A stretch of DNA of 16,269 bases from Acidimicrobiia bacterium (GTDB lineage: Bacteria > Actinomycetota > Acidimicrobiia > Acidimicrobiales > Iamiaceae): contig JAFBAD010000089.1 of the NCBI GenBank assembly GCA_019247975.1, positions 1 through 16,269 on the forward strand. The letters run 5' to 3'. Below, piece after piece: positions 6,025 to 13,413 of the stretch. The notes under the pieces are model-generated. The model was not told where the DNA came from. It ran no database searches and saw nothing but the letters and a program-made list of their open reading frames with translations. Position 1 is the stretch's first letter, and every line of letters starts with the position of its first letter. The position numbers and the translations under genes were made by a program.

Positions 6025-7628
6025 CGCCGGTCGACCAGCTCGCTCCCGGGCAGAGCGCCCGCAACCACGAAGCCCGAGTCGCCGTGGCCGGCGCCGCACC
6101 GACGGCGGGGCCGGACGGCCTGCACGACGCGACGAGCGACAGCCGGCCCGTGTTCCCCTGGCGGCCGCTCGTCCTCGTGCTCGCGATGACCGACGCGCCA
6201 GGGGAGTGGGCCGACGCGGTGGCCCTCGTCGACGACCTGCAGGACCTCGACGTCGACGCGCGCCTCGCGCTGCCGTCGGTGCCCGCCGAGCGCTCCCGCA
6301 CGGTCCGGCCGGCGCGCTCGTCGGAGAGCACGCTGCGCACCCTCCGGCCCGACGTGGTCGTCGCCTGGGACGCCGAGGCGGTGGCCGCAGCAGAGCGCTG
6401 GGCCACCGGGCTGCGCACGCTCACCGTCATCGAGCGAGCCGGCGACGGCGCCGACGTCGACACCGTGTCGTGGCGCATCGGTCGGGCGCGCGGCCGGGTG
6501 CGCGGGCAGTTCGGTTCAGGTGCGCCGGCCCGTGACCTCGTGCCGCTGGTGCACCGACTGGCCGCCGGGCCGCACCCCGAGGCGCCCGACCCGAACGTCG
6601 TGATCCGGGAGCCGCAGCGCAAGTGGGACGTGGTCGACCCGAAGCTCGGCGTCCACCACCGGCCATCCGCGCGCACGTGCACCTACGTCATCGGCGACTC
6701 GACCCCGCCCGCGTCACGCCGCGCGGCCGAGGCGCTCGCCGGACACCTCGGCCGGGCGAACGTCGACGTGACGCTCGGCGACCTGTCGTCGCCGGCCCTC
6801 GCCGCGACGGCCGACATCGTCCTCCTGCAGGGCGTCGCCGGCGACTCGGCCGCCCGCGACCTCGTCGCGCGACGAGCCGGCCGGCCGACCGTGTTCGTGC
6901 TCGACGAGAACGACATCGGCGCCGACGGCCGGCTGACCGCCGAGGCGGTCGATCTCGCCGGCCGCTGCGGCGCGGCGATCGCACCGACCGACGCCGGGCG
7001 CGACCTGCTCCGTGCCGGCGTCGACCGCCCGCTCCGCGCGATCACCGTGGCGCCGGTGGTGGCGGCGGAGCGGTACCGGGCGCTCGCCGCGGCGGGTCGG
7101 GACGCGGTCCCGTCCGTCCACGAGGTCATCGCCTGGTACCCCGCGACCGATGAGCCGGTGGTGGACGACGCGATCGAGCAGGCGCTGCGTGCGGTGCTGG
7201 ACGCGCACCCTGCGGTCCGGGTCGACGTGGTGGGCGGCGGGCGGCAGCTCGAGGGCCACCCGCTGGTCCGCCGGTTGAGCACCACGCCGCCGCCGGCGCG
7301 CGCCGCCCGCTGGGCGATGTTCGTCACGGCGGGCGGCCGTCGTCCCCGGCTCCGGGTCGAACCGGCCACGCTCACCGAGGTGGGCGTGCTCGGCGTGCCG
7401 AGCGTCGTGCCCGCCGGGTGGGCCGGCGGACCGGGCCGCGTGCGGGTCGAGCGCCCCGAGCAGGCCTCGTCCTGGGAGGCCGCGATCTCGCACCTCGTCG
7501 ACGAGCTGCCCACCCGGGACGCACTGGCCTTCGAGGCGGCCGCCGCGGCCGAGTGCCTGCAACGGCCGGCGGCTGCCGACGCGCTGGTCAACCGGTTCCT
7601 CGGGTGGATCGATCGGGGCTCGCGATGA
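6021..7628 (+). CDS. Divergent GT-B-like glycan-locus protein
   Basis: The 535-residue protein has the outline of a GT-B glycosyltransferase but weak motifs. After a low-complexity N-terminus (1-45), a Rossmann-like region starts with RPLVLVLAMTD and continues to TLRPDVVVAWDAEAV. A second region begins ARTCTYVIGDSTPPASRRAAEALAGHL and includes ADIVLLQGVA and RPTVFVLDENDIG, where GT4-like proteins often carry an Asp-rich loop. The last third has the usual order of such enzymes: HEVIAWYPATDEP, a helix, VRVDVVGGGRQL, then a segment with EPATLTEVGVLGVPSVVPAGWAG, close to the donor-site pattern ExxxxxEAxxxGxPvv but without a clean EX7E. It may be an active but diverged transferase or a non-catalytic partner. 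It overlaps both neighbours by 4 bases. Cytoplasmic, with no signal peptide or membrane segment seen. The glycosyltransferase label is an inference. Confidence 0.6.
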   Translation: MTPVDQLAPGQSARNHEARVAVAGAAPTAGPDGLHDATSDSRPVFPWRPLVLVLAMTDAPGEWADAVALVDDLQDLDVDARLALPSVPAERSRTVRPARSSESTLRTLRPDVVVAWDAEAVAAAERWATGLRTLTVIERAGDGADVDTVSWRIGRARGRVRGQFGSGAPARDLVPLVHRLAAGPHPEAPDPNVVIREPQRKWDVVDPKLGVHHRPSARTCTYVIGDSTPPASRRAAEALAGHLGRANVDVTLGDLSSPALAATADIVLLQGVAGDSAARDLVARRAGRPTVFVLDENDIGADGRLTAEAVDLAGRCGAAIAPTDAGRDLLRAGVDRPLRAITVAPVVAAERYRALAAAGRDAVPSVHEVIAWYPATDEPVVDDAIEQALRAVLDAHPAVRVDVVGGGRQLEGHPLVRRLSTTPPPARAARWAMFVTAGGRRPRLRVEPATLTEVGVLGVPSVVPAGWAGGPGRVRVERPEQASSWEAAISHLVDELPTRDALAFEAAAAAECLQRPAAADALVNRFLGWIDRGSR

Positions 7629-9724
7629 GCGTCCCGGTGACGGTGATCGTGCCGGTGTACGGCGGCCTCGACGACGTGGTCGCCTGCCTCGGCAGCGTCG
7701 TCCGCCACGGCGCCGACGTGCCGATCGAGCTGCTCGTGATCGACGACGCCTCACCGCAGCCCGAGGTCGCCGTGTTCGTCGACCAGTTCGGCGAGCAGGA
7801 CCACCCGATCCCGGTGCGGGTCCTGCACAACCCGCAGAACGTCGGCTTCGTGCGGACCGTCAACCGCGGCCTCGCCGCGACCAAGGGCGACGTCGTCATC
7901 TTGAACTCGGACACGCAGGTGACCGCCGGTTGGCTCGATCGCATGGTCGAAGCCGCGGCCGCCGACGACGTCGCAACGGTCACGCCGCTGACCAACTTCG
8001 GATCGATCTGCACGATCCCGGCCTCGGTGATCGACGCGTTCGATCTCGCCGGTGACGCGCCCCGCATAGACGAGTGCGCGCAGTTCGTCGCGCGCGCATC
8101 GCTCGGCCTGCGTCCCGACGTCATCACCGGCGTCGGGTTCTGCATGCTCATGCGCCGCGACGCCATCGACGTCCTCGGCGGGTTCGACGAGGAGACGTTC
8201 GGGCTCGGCTACGGCGAGGAGGTCGACTTCTGCCTGCGGGCGTCGCGCGTCGGCTTCCGCCACGTCGTGGAGGACTCGACGTTCGTGTACCACCACGGCG
8301 GCGGGTCCTTCGGCGAGAGCCGCCGCCTCGGCCTGGCCCGCGGGTCGGCGATCCTGCACGGCCGGTACGGCTTCTTCCGGCCGGCCAACCGGCGGGAGCG
8401 CACCGAGAACCCGCTCGCGGTGCCCTTCGCCGCCCTCGAGCTCGCGCTCGACACGCGCGATCCCTCCCGGCGCCAGGTGCTGCACATCCTGCACAGCTCA
8501 CCCGGCGCGCTCGGAGGCACCGAGAAGCACCTGCGCTCCCTCATCGAGGCGCTGCGCGGCGAGTACGACGCATCGATCCTGTTCCCGGTCGAGTCGGGCT
8601 TCGTCCTGCGCACCATGTGGTTCACCGGTGACGGGCCTCCGGTCGAGCGCGAGATGCTCTTCCCGGGCGCGGCCGGGCGGGTGGACAAGCTGGTCGACGA
8701 CGTCGCCGCCGAGACGCTGCGGGCGGTGCTCGACGTCGACCACTACGACGCGGTCCACATCCACAACCTGATCCACCACTCGCTCGCGCCGCTGCACGCG
8801 CTCGAGGACTTCGACGGCCAGGTCGTGTGCTCCGTGCGAGACCTCTACCTCGCCTGCCCGAACCACTGGTTGCTGTTCCGCAACCAGGCCGCGTGCGGCA
8901 TCCCGGAGGACCTCGAGGTCTGCGCCGCCTGCCTGCCGCCGACGCGGGGGATGGCGCGCGAGGACCTGGAGGCGTTCCGAGGCGCGGTGGGCGACCACAT
9001 CGACGTGGTCGACCACTGGGTGTTCGCGAGCCAGAGCGCCGCCGACTACATGCTGCGCGCCTACGACCTCGACCCCGGCCGCATCGAGCTGATCCAGCAC
9101 GGCGCGATCATCGACGTCGATCGGGCCCGCCGACCACTCGACCCGGCGCTCGTCACCGACGAACCGCTGCGGGTCGGCTTCGTCGGCATGGGCTGGCCCA
9201 AGAAGGGCCTCGACGTCGTGAACCGGGTGGCCGACCGGCTCGGTGACACCTCGATCGAGATCCACCACTTCGGCAAGCTGCGGGCCGACCCGTCGCCGCG
9301 GGTGCACGTGCACGGCACCTACGACAACGAGGTGCTGCCGGAGCTGCTCGACCTGTCCGGCATCCAGGTGGTGCTCCTGCCGGCGCCGTACGCCGAGACC
9401 TTCGGCCACGTGCTCACCGAGGCGTTCGTGGCCGGGCGACCGGTCATCGGCACGTCGTACGGCGCGCTGGCCGAGCGCATCCGGGCGTCCGGCGCGGGCT
9501 GGACGGTCGATCCCGACGATCCCGAGTCGGTCGAGGCGCTCGTGCGCGCCCTCGACCGCCACCGGCCCGAGATCCTGCGCGCCGCGGAGGCCGCCCACGA
9601 GCTGGTGCTGCGCCCGGTGGCCGAGACCGCGCACCGCTACGCCGAGCTCTACCGGCGTCCGGACGACACCGAGCCGGCCACGGCGGGCGCCACGGCTCCG
9701 ACCGAGGGGGAACCACGACGATGA
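7625..9724 (+). CDS. Bifunctional GT2-GT4 fusion glycosyltransferase
   Basis: This 699-residue protein joins two glycosyltransferases. The N-terminal GT2 (GT-A fold) domain covers about 1-265: VTVIVPVYGG (5-14), VIDDAS (38-43), NVGFVRTVNRGL (72-83), the metal-binding DXD equivalent NSD (94-96), GVGFCMLMRRDA (169-180), GFDEETFGLGYGEEVDFC (186-203) with the acidic catalytic-base region, and HHGGGSFG (223-230). From about 285 a GT4 (GT-B) domain follows: VLHILHSSPGALGGTEKHL (285-303), YDAVHIHNLIHHS, PLRVGFVGMGWPKKGLDVV, and an intact EX7E motif with Glu591 and Glu599 in ETFGHVLTEA, then GRPVIGTSYGAL. A cysteine cluster (Cys411, 424, 433, 436) in the acceptor side may bind a metal. The real start is ATG at 7625, overlapping the upstream stop as ATGA; longer readings in this frame are shadows. 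It probably adds two successive sugars to the glycan. Confidence 0.9.
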   Translation: MSVPVTVIVPVYGGLDDVVACLGSVVRHGADVPIELLVIDDASPQPEVAVFVDQFGEQDHPIPVRVLHNPQNVGFVRTVNRGLAATKGDVVILNSDTQVTAGWLDRMVEAAAADDVATVTPLTNFGSICTIPASVIDAFDLAGDAPRIDECAQFVARASLGLRPDVITGVGFCMLMRRDAIDVLGGFDEETFGLGYGEEVDFCLRASRVGFRHVVEDSTFVYHHGGGSFGESRRLGLARGSAILHGRYGFFRPANRRERTENPLAVPFAALELALDTRDPSRRQVLHILHSSPGALGGTEKHLRSLIEALRGEYDASILFPVESGFVLRTMWFTGDGPPVEREMLFPGAAGRVDKLVDDVAAETLRAVLDVDHYDAVHIHNLIHHSLAPLHALEDFDGQVVCSVRDLYLACPNHWLLFRNQAACGIPEDLEVCAACLPPTRGMAREDLEAFRGAVGDHIDVVDHWVFASQSAADYMLRAYDLDPGRIELIQHGAIIDVDRARRPLDPALVTDEPLRVGFVGMGWPKKGLDVVNRVADRLGDTSIEIHHFGKLRADPSPRVHVHGTYDNEVLPELLDLSGIQVVLLPAPYAETFGHVLTEAFVAGRPVIGTSYGALAERIRASGAGWTVDPDDPESVEALVRALDRHRPEILRAAEAAHELVLRPVAETAHRYAELYRRPDDTEPATAGATAPTEGEPRR

Positions 9725-10452
9725 GCGACGATCGGTTGCGGCGCCAGCTGCAGGCGCAGGCGGTGGTGAACCGCCAGCTGCACGCCCAGCTGGCCGAGGT
9801 CACCGCGGAGCTGCGGGCCGTGAAGGGGAACGACGCGAACACGGTCCGCGTGCTGTGGCAGCGGATCGAGTCGGTGCTGCCGAGGTCGGTCGCGTCCAAG
9901 GTGGAGCGGCGGGTGCGGGGCGCGCTCGGTACCCCGGCCGGACCGCGGCGGGCCCGACCGGCCCGACCGGCGGCGCGGGAGCGCACCGAGACCCATGACT
10001 GGCTGGACGAGCTGCACGGCACCGGTCCGCTCGAGGACGAACCGACCCTGGTCCAGGACCCCGAGGGCGACCTGTTCGTGATCGAGGGGAGCCTGCGCCG
10101 CCCGGTGCCGCGCATGATCGTGGGCGCGCTGCTCACGGCAGAGATGGGCCAGCCCGAGCCGGTGACCGCCGAGGTGATCGGGGAGCTCGACGAGGGCCCG
10201 CCGGTCGACCTGCTCCAGGCCCCGTCCGGTCCGCCCTTCGTGATCGTGGGCGGGCGCCGCCGGCCGGTCAACGGGCTGGCCATCCCCCACGACGTCGAGG
10301 ACGACCAGGCCGAGCGGTTCGAAGAGGGCCGGCCGCTCCGGGTGTACCGGCTGCAGCAGGCCGTCGCGGCCAAGCGCCAGGAGGGCACGACCTCGTCGGC
10401 GGCGCCGGCCGCAACGGTGGTCGGGCGCATCCGCGCCCGCTGGCCCGGGTGA
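9721..10452 (+). CDS. Coiled-coil protein with duplicated module
   Basis: I cannot name a function for this 243-residue protein. Residues 4-36 form a heptad-like coiled coil (RLRRQLQAQAVVNRQLHAQL and on), followed by a basic, Ala/Arg/Pro-rich linker (65-90). Then a module occurs twice: LVQDPEGDLFVIEGSLRRPVP (about 110-130, running to 160 with EVIGELDEGPPV) and LLQAPSGPPFVIVGGRRRPVN (about 164-184, running to 207 with ERFEEGRPL). The shared pattern is L-x-x-P-x-G-x-x-F-V-I-x-G-x-x-R-R-P-V, then about 25 residues and G-x-P-L/V. Similar short modules occur in actinobacterial envelope-associated proteins, as I recall them. There is no signal peptide or membrane segment, so it is likely cytoplasmic. 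The ATG overlaps the stop of the fusion glycosyltransferase (ATGA), so it is made together with it. A scaffold or chain-length-regulating partner is one guess. Confidence 0.65.
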   Translation: MSDDRLRRQLQAQAVVNRQLHAQLAEVTAELRAVKGNDANTVRVLWQRIESVLPRSVASKVERRVRGALGTPAGPRRARPARPAARERTETHDWLDELHGTGPLEDEPTLVQDPEGDLFVIEGSLRRPVPRMIVGALLTAEMGQPEPVTAEVIGELDEGPPVDLLQAPSGPPFVIVGGRRRPVNGLAIPHDVEDDQAERFEEGRPLRVYRLQQAVAAKRQEGTTSSAAPAATVVGRIRARWPG

Positions 10453-10474
10453 GGGGCCGGCATGGTGGGAGATC

Positions 10475-10516
10475 AAGGAGAGAGGCATGCCTCGTAGGAT
10501 CGTTCGATGTCTGTGA
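10475..10516 (+). promoter_or_regulatory. Possible leaderless promoter and overlapping mini-ORF
   Basis: TAGGAT at 10495-10500 matches the -10 pattern TAnnnT and lies six bases before the ATG at 10507, the spacing seen in leaderless actinobacterial transcripts. No good -35 box is visible. On a longer transcript, AAGGAG (10475-10480) is an excellent ribosome site, but for a different ATG at 10487 that opens a 9-codon ORF (MPRRIVRCL, stop 10514-10516) overlapping the sulfotransferase start. The two readings are alternatives, or may act under different conditions. Confidence 0.4.
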
Positions 10517-11619
10517 ACACGGTGGGCGGACTGGAGCTCCTCCCGAGCTCTGCTGATCCGGTGCCGTTGCGGGCACCCGATCCCGAGCGCCCGCTGTTCT
10601 TCCTGCACATCCCGCGCACCGGCGGCTTCACGCTCAAGACGATGCTCGAGCAGTTCTACGGCTCCCGCCACTCGCTGCTCGACCTCCACAAGTACGACAA
10701 CACGGTCATCGACCCGACCGACTTCGAGTTCATCGAGGGTCACGTCTCGTTCCGCAAGGGACGGAAGATGGGCGGCGCGCCGAACCTGTTCACGATCGTG
10801 CGGGACCCAGTCAGCCGATCGGTGTCGGTCGCCCGTCACCTGCGCCACCGGAGCACCCGTGAGCGCCATGACATCTTGAAGGCCACCAACGTCAAGCCCG
10901 AGACCATCCTCGACGAGGTGCCCGACCTCGCGAACGGCCAGGTCAAGCAGCTCTCCGACCGCTTGCCGTCCAAGGACGCCGGCCCGGAGAACCTCGACAA
11001 GGCCATGGCGGTGCTCGACTGGTGCAGCTTCGGCCTGACCGAGGACTACCACACGTCGGTGACGCTGATGTCCGAGCGGTTCGGGCTGCGGCTGCCCAGG
11101 TTCGGCGTGTCGAACGCCTCGGCCGAGCACGGCGACGACGACCTCCGCAGCCCGGAGTTCCGCGCGCTGCTGCACGAGCGCAACGACCTCGACCGCAAGC
11201 TCGTCGATCACAGTCGGGCCCTGTTCGCCCAGCGGGTGACGCAGTACATGGACACGCTCCGGGCGATGTCGCTCGACACCGCGGGCGTGACCGGCCGGCT
11301 CATGTCCGGGAGGTACCGGGGGTGGGAGGAGCTCAACCGCAAGACGACGGACACCGAGGTCAACCTGCGGGGTTGGCTGCTCGTCAACGGCCGTCCGCCG
11401 GATGCGGTGCTCGCCGAGGCCGGTGCGGGGTGGGTGCCGCTGCTGTCCCGTCAGGTGTCGTCGGACGCGTCGTGGAGCACCCGCACCGCGGTCAACCTCT
11501 ACGCCGGCATGCAGGGCACGGTGCCGCTCGCGCCCGATGCGAAGGAGCTGACCGTCGAGGCCTACGACCGCATCGCGGGCGTGAAGGCCACGAAGACGGT
11601 GCCTATCCGGCGGCGGTAG
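10507..11619 (+). CDS. Sulfotransferase (Sulfotransfer_2-like) with C-terminal extra domain
   Basis: This 370-residue protein has the PAPS-binding signature of the carbohydrate 2-O-sulfotransferase-like group: LFFLHIPRTGGFTLKTML (30-47; the HIPRTGG loop binds the 5'-phosphosulfate), FEFIEGHVSF (73-82), and FTIVRDPVSRSVSVARHLRH (95-114) as the 3'-phosphate site. The HIPKTGG-type loop separates it from the other two sulfotransferases in this window. The catalytic domain runs to about 255. Residues about 283-368 (VNLRGWLLVNGRPPDAVLAE onward) look like an added beta-rich domain, perhaps for acceptor or partner binding. The start ATG at 10507 is 54 bases after the previous gene, preceded by a possible leaderless promoter. 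Its last 17 bases overlap the end of the convergent sulfotransferase on the other strand. A role in sulfating the glycan made by this locus is inference. Confidence 0.85.
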   Translation: MSVNTVGGLELLPSSADPVPLRAPDPERPLFFLHIPRTGGFTLKTMLEQFYGSRHSLLDLHKYDNTVIDPTDFEFIEGHVSFRKGRKMGGAPNLFTIVRDPVSRSVSVARHLRHRSTRERHDILKATNVKPETILDEVPDLANGQVKQLSDRLPSKDAGPENLDKAMAVLDWCSFGLTEDYHTSVTLMSERFGLRLPRFGVSNASAEHGDDDLRSPEFRALLHERNDLDRKLVDHSRALFAQRVTQYMDTLRAMSLDTAGVTGRLMSGRYRGWEELNRKTTDTEVNLRGWLLVNGRPPDAVLAEAGAGWVPLLSRQVSSDASWSTRTAVNLYAGMQGTVPLAPDAKELTVEAYDRIAGVKATKTVPIRRR

Positions 11620-12430
11620 TCAGGTTGGCCCGGCGGTCCGACCTGGAGGGCGGCATCCAGGCGTGCAGGTCGAGGCCGAGCATGTTCTGGAGCCGGCGGA
11701 TGTCGTCGCGGAAGTAGCCGTACAGCTCGCGGCGCTGCGTCACCGTGAGCGGCTTGTAGCTGCCCTCGCCGTCGCGCAGGCCGCTCTCCCGCGGCGGGAC
11801 GTTGCCGAAGCGGATCTCGGCGAGCTCGGGCGGCAGGAAGCTCGTGTCCGCACCGACGTGGCCGAGCGCGGTGCGGTAGACGCTGACCGGGTCGTCGTTG
11901 ACGTCGTCGTGGAGCAGCACGAGCAGCTTGTCGCCGAAGAGGCGGTGGAACGGCTTGAGCGACGCGTGGTACCAGCCGCCGGAGACCACGTGCAGCGGAT
12001 CCTCCCGAGGCCGCACGCTGCGCACGTAGCTGAGCAGGTCGACGTCGGTGGGGATGCGGCCCTTGCGCAGGTGGTGCACGTAGGCGGAGTAGGTGCGGTC
12101 GACCGGGTTGCGCAGCACCGCGAGCAGCCGCATGTCCGGGTTCGTCGCGAGGATGCGCCGCGCCACGGCGCTCCGCTCGCGCCGTCGGCGCGGGTACATC
12201 ATGTAGCCGGGCGTGGCCTCGCCGACGAAGCGCTCGCCGTCCCACCCGTCGAACTGCGCCGAGTAGGACTCGGTCCCCTTCGCGAAGCGCTCGGGCGCGT
12301 TGAAGAAGCTCAGTTCCGCTGCGGCCGTGAACACGTCCGGGTGCTCGCCCAGGTTCAACCGCAGCCAACGGGTCGCGCTCTTCTGCGCCCCGATGATGAG
12401 GAAGGTGGGAAGCGGCCCCGGCGTCGTCAC
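11603..12430 (-). CDS. Sulfotransferase (Sulfotransfer_1-like)
   Basis: This 275-residue cytosolic protein is a compact PAPS-dependent sulfotransferase. The 5'-phosphosulfate loop is FLIIGAQKSATRWLRLNL (10-27). A KE.SFF-like segment reads AAAELSFFNAPERF (36-49), with Glu39 in the position that often faces the substrate. FVGEATPGYM (68-77) and the 3'-phosphate site LLAVLRNPVDRTYSAYVHHLRKG (102-124) follow, then GGWYHASLKPFHRLFG (151-166) and the late SYKPLT segment (224-229). This GAQKSAT/TPGYM type includes heparan N- and O-sulfotransferase relatives in eukaryotes and many bacterial glycan or lipid sulfotransferases. The GTG start at 12430 overlaps the stop of the oxygenase gene as GTGA, so the two are coupled. 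The 3' end overlaps the convergent sulfotransferase gene by 17 bases, which leaves no room for a terminator between them. Confidence 0.9.
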   Translation of the reverse strand: MTTPGPLPTFLIIGAQKSATRWLRLNLGEHPDVFTAAAELSFFNAPERFAKGTESYSAQFDGWDGERFVGEATPGYMMYPRRRRERSAVARRILATNPDMRLLAVLRNPVDRTYSAYVHHLRKGRIPTDVDLLSYVRSVRPREDPLHVVSGGWYHASLKPFHRLFGDKLLVLLHDDVNDDPVSVYRTALGHVGADTSFLPPELAEIRFGNVPPRESGLRDGEGSYKPLTVTQRRELYGYFRDDIRRLQNMLGLDLHAWMPPSRSDRRANLTTAAG

Positions 12431-13392
12431 CTGGCGCTCAGCTCGCGGAGCGGGTTGTCGAGCCCGCGGTTACCGTCGCGCTCGAGCATGTGCTCGGTCG
12501 TCGCCGACACGCCTTTCAGCTGCCCGCGCCGTCCGACGGCCGCCTGCATCGACGCCTTGCGGTGCGTGTAGTTGGCGGCCGAGCTGTAGTGCACGACGTA
12601 GCTGCGTCGCGTCGAGTGCGGATCGGTCACCTTCGCCCCGCCGTGCAGGAGCCCACCGTGCCAGATGAGCACGTCACCGGCCTTGCACGTGAAGCGCTGC
12701 ACCTCGAGGTGCTCGAGCATGCGCTTGCGGGCCTCGGTCCACTCCTTGCGCTTCGGTCCGCCGCCCTTGTCCGACAGCGTGATCGTGTCGTCCTCGAACT
12801 CGTGCCACGGGTAGCGATGGGAGCCTGGCGCGTACAGGAGCGGGCCACTGCCGTCGGTGATGTCCTCGAGGGCGATCCAGGCGGCGACGAGGTGGCTGGC
12901 CGGTCGGGTCACGACGAACATCGGGTCGCGGTGGAGCGCCTGCTGCGACCCGTAGCGGAAGTAGAGCGACTGGAACGCGACGGCCGGCTGATCGAGCACG
13001 AGCTCGACGAGCCGGAAGATCTCCGGGTGCAGGTACAGCTCGAGCGCGGTCGCGCTGTGGGAGTGGAGGTCGGCGATGCGGTAGCCGACGTCACGCTTGT
13101 CGTCCGGGAAGTCACGGAACGAGATGCGACCGCCCTGGGACGGTGCGGCGGCGAGGTCGTACGGGCGGGTGCGCCAGAGGTCCGCGACCTCGTCCTCCAG
13201 GCGGTTGCCGACCTCCGGGCCGAAGCCGAGCGGGGCGATCATGTAGCCGTTGTCGATGAAGTGGTGCAGGCGGACCGCGTCGGCCGCCGCCAGGTCGTGG
13301 TCGACCGTGCGCCGGTCGACCTCGTCGTGCGCGTCGGGCTGGTCGAGCCAGAGGTCGCTGATGAGGTGCTTGCGTTCGTCGAGGGTGGCCAT
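12427..13392 (-). CDS. PhyH-family Fe(II)/2-oxoglutarate dioxygenase
   Basis: This 321-residue protein resembles phytanoyl-CoA dioxygenase family enzymes, which hydroxylate or otherwise oxidise a substrate using Fe(II), O2 and 2-oxoglutarate. The iron-binding facial triad is visible: HRD with His154 and Asp156 in SQQALHRDPMFV, and the distal His250 in IWHGGLLHGGA. Arg262 or Arg263 in STRRSYVVHY is the likely 2-oxoglutarate carboxylate ligand. Other typical parts are the entry helix HHFIDNGYMIAPL (43-55), HLVAAWIALEDITDGSGPLLYAPGSHR (167-193) and FTCKAGDVLIWHGG. ATG at 13392 is supported by GGGAG (13402-13398 on this strand), five bases upstream. It is coupled to the sulfotransferase downstream and follows a short peptide ORF by 21 bases. 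The pairing suggests hydroxylation followed by sulfation of one acceptor, an inference; the substrate could be a lipid, sugar or peptide. Confidence 0.9.
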   Translation of the reverse strand: MATLDERKHLISDLWLDQPDAHDEVDRRTVDHDLAAADAVRLHHFIDNGYMIAPLGFGPEVGNRLEDEVADLWRTRPYDLAAAPSQGGRISFRDFPDDKRDVGYRIADLHSHSATALELYLHPEIFRLVELVLDQPAVAFQSLYFRYGSQQALHRDPMFVVTRPASHLVAAWIALEDITDGSGPLLYAPGSHRYPWHEFEDDTITLSDKGGGPKRKEWTEARKRMLEHLEVQRFTCKAGDVLIWHGGLLHGGAKVTDPHSTRRSYVVHYSSAANYTHRKASMQAAVGRRGQLKGVSATTEHMLERDGNRGLDNPLRELSAR

Positions 13393-13413
13393 GTGCGCTC
13401 CCGGTATCGGTCG

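Noticed and set aside
7418..7624. N-terminal extension of the GT2-GT4 fusion upstream of ATG 7625
   Set aside because: It is an out-of-frame shadow of the preceding gene; the GT2 domain starts right after ATG 7625.
10442..10458. Terminator hairpin after the coiled-coil gene
   Set aside because: Only a 5-base stem with a 7-base loop and no T-run.
9649..11211. Minus-strand open frame of about 520 residues opposite the coiled-coil and second sulfotransferase genes
   Set aside because: Composition is shadow-like, and it spans two real genes plus the intergenic gap on the other strand.
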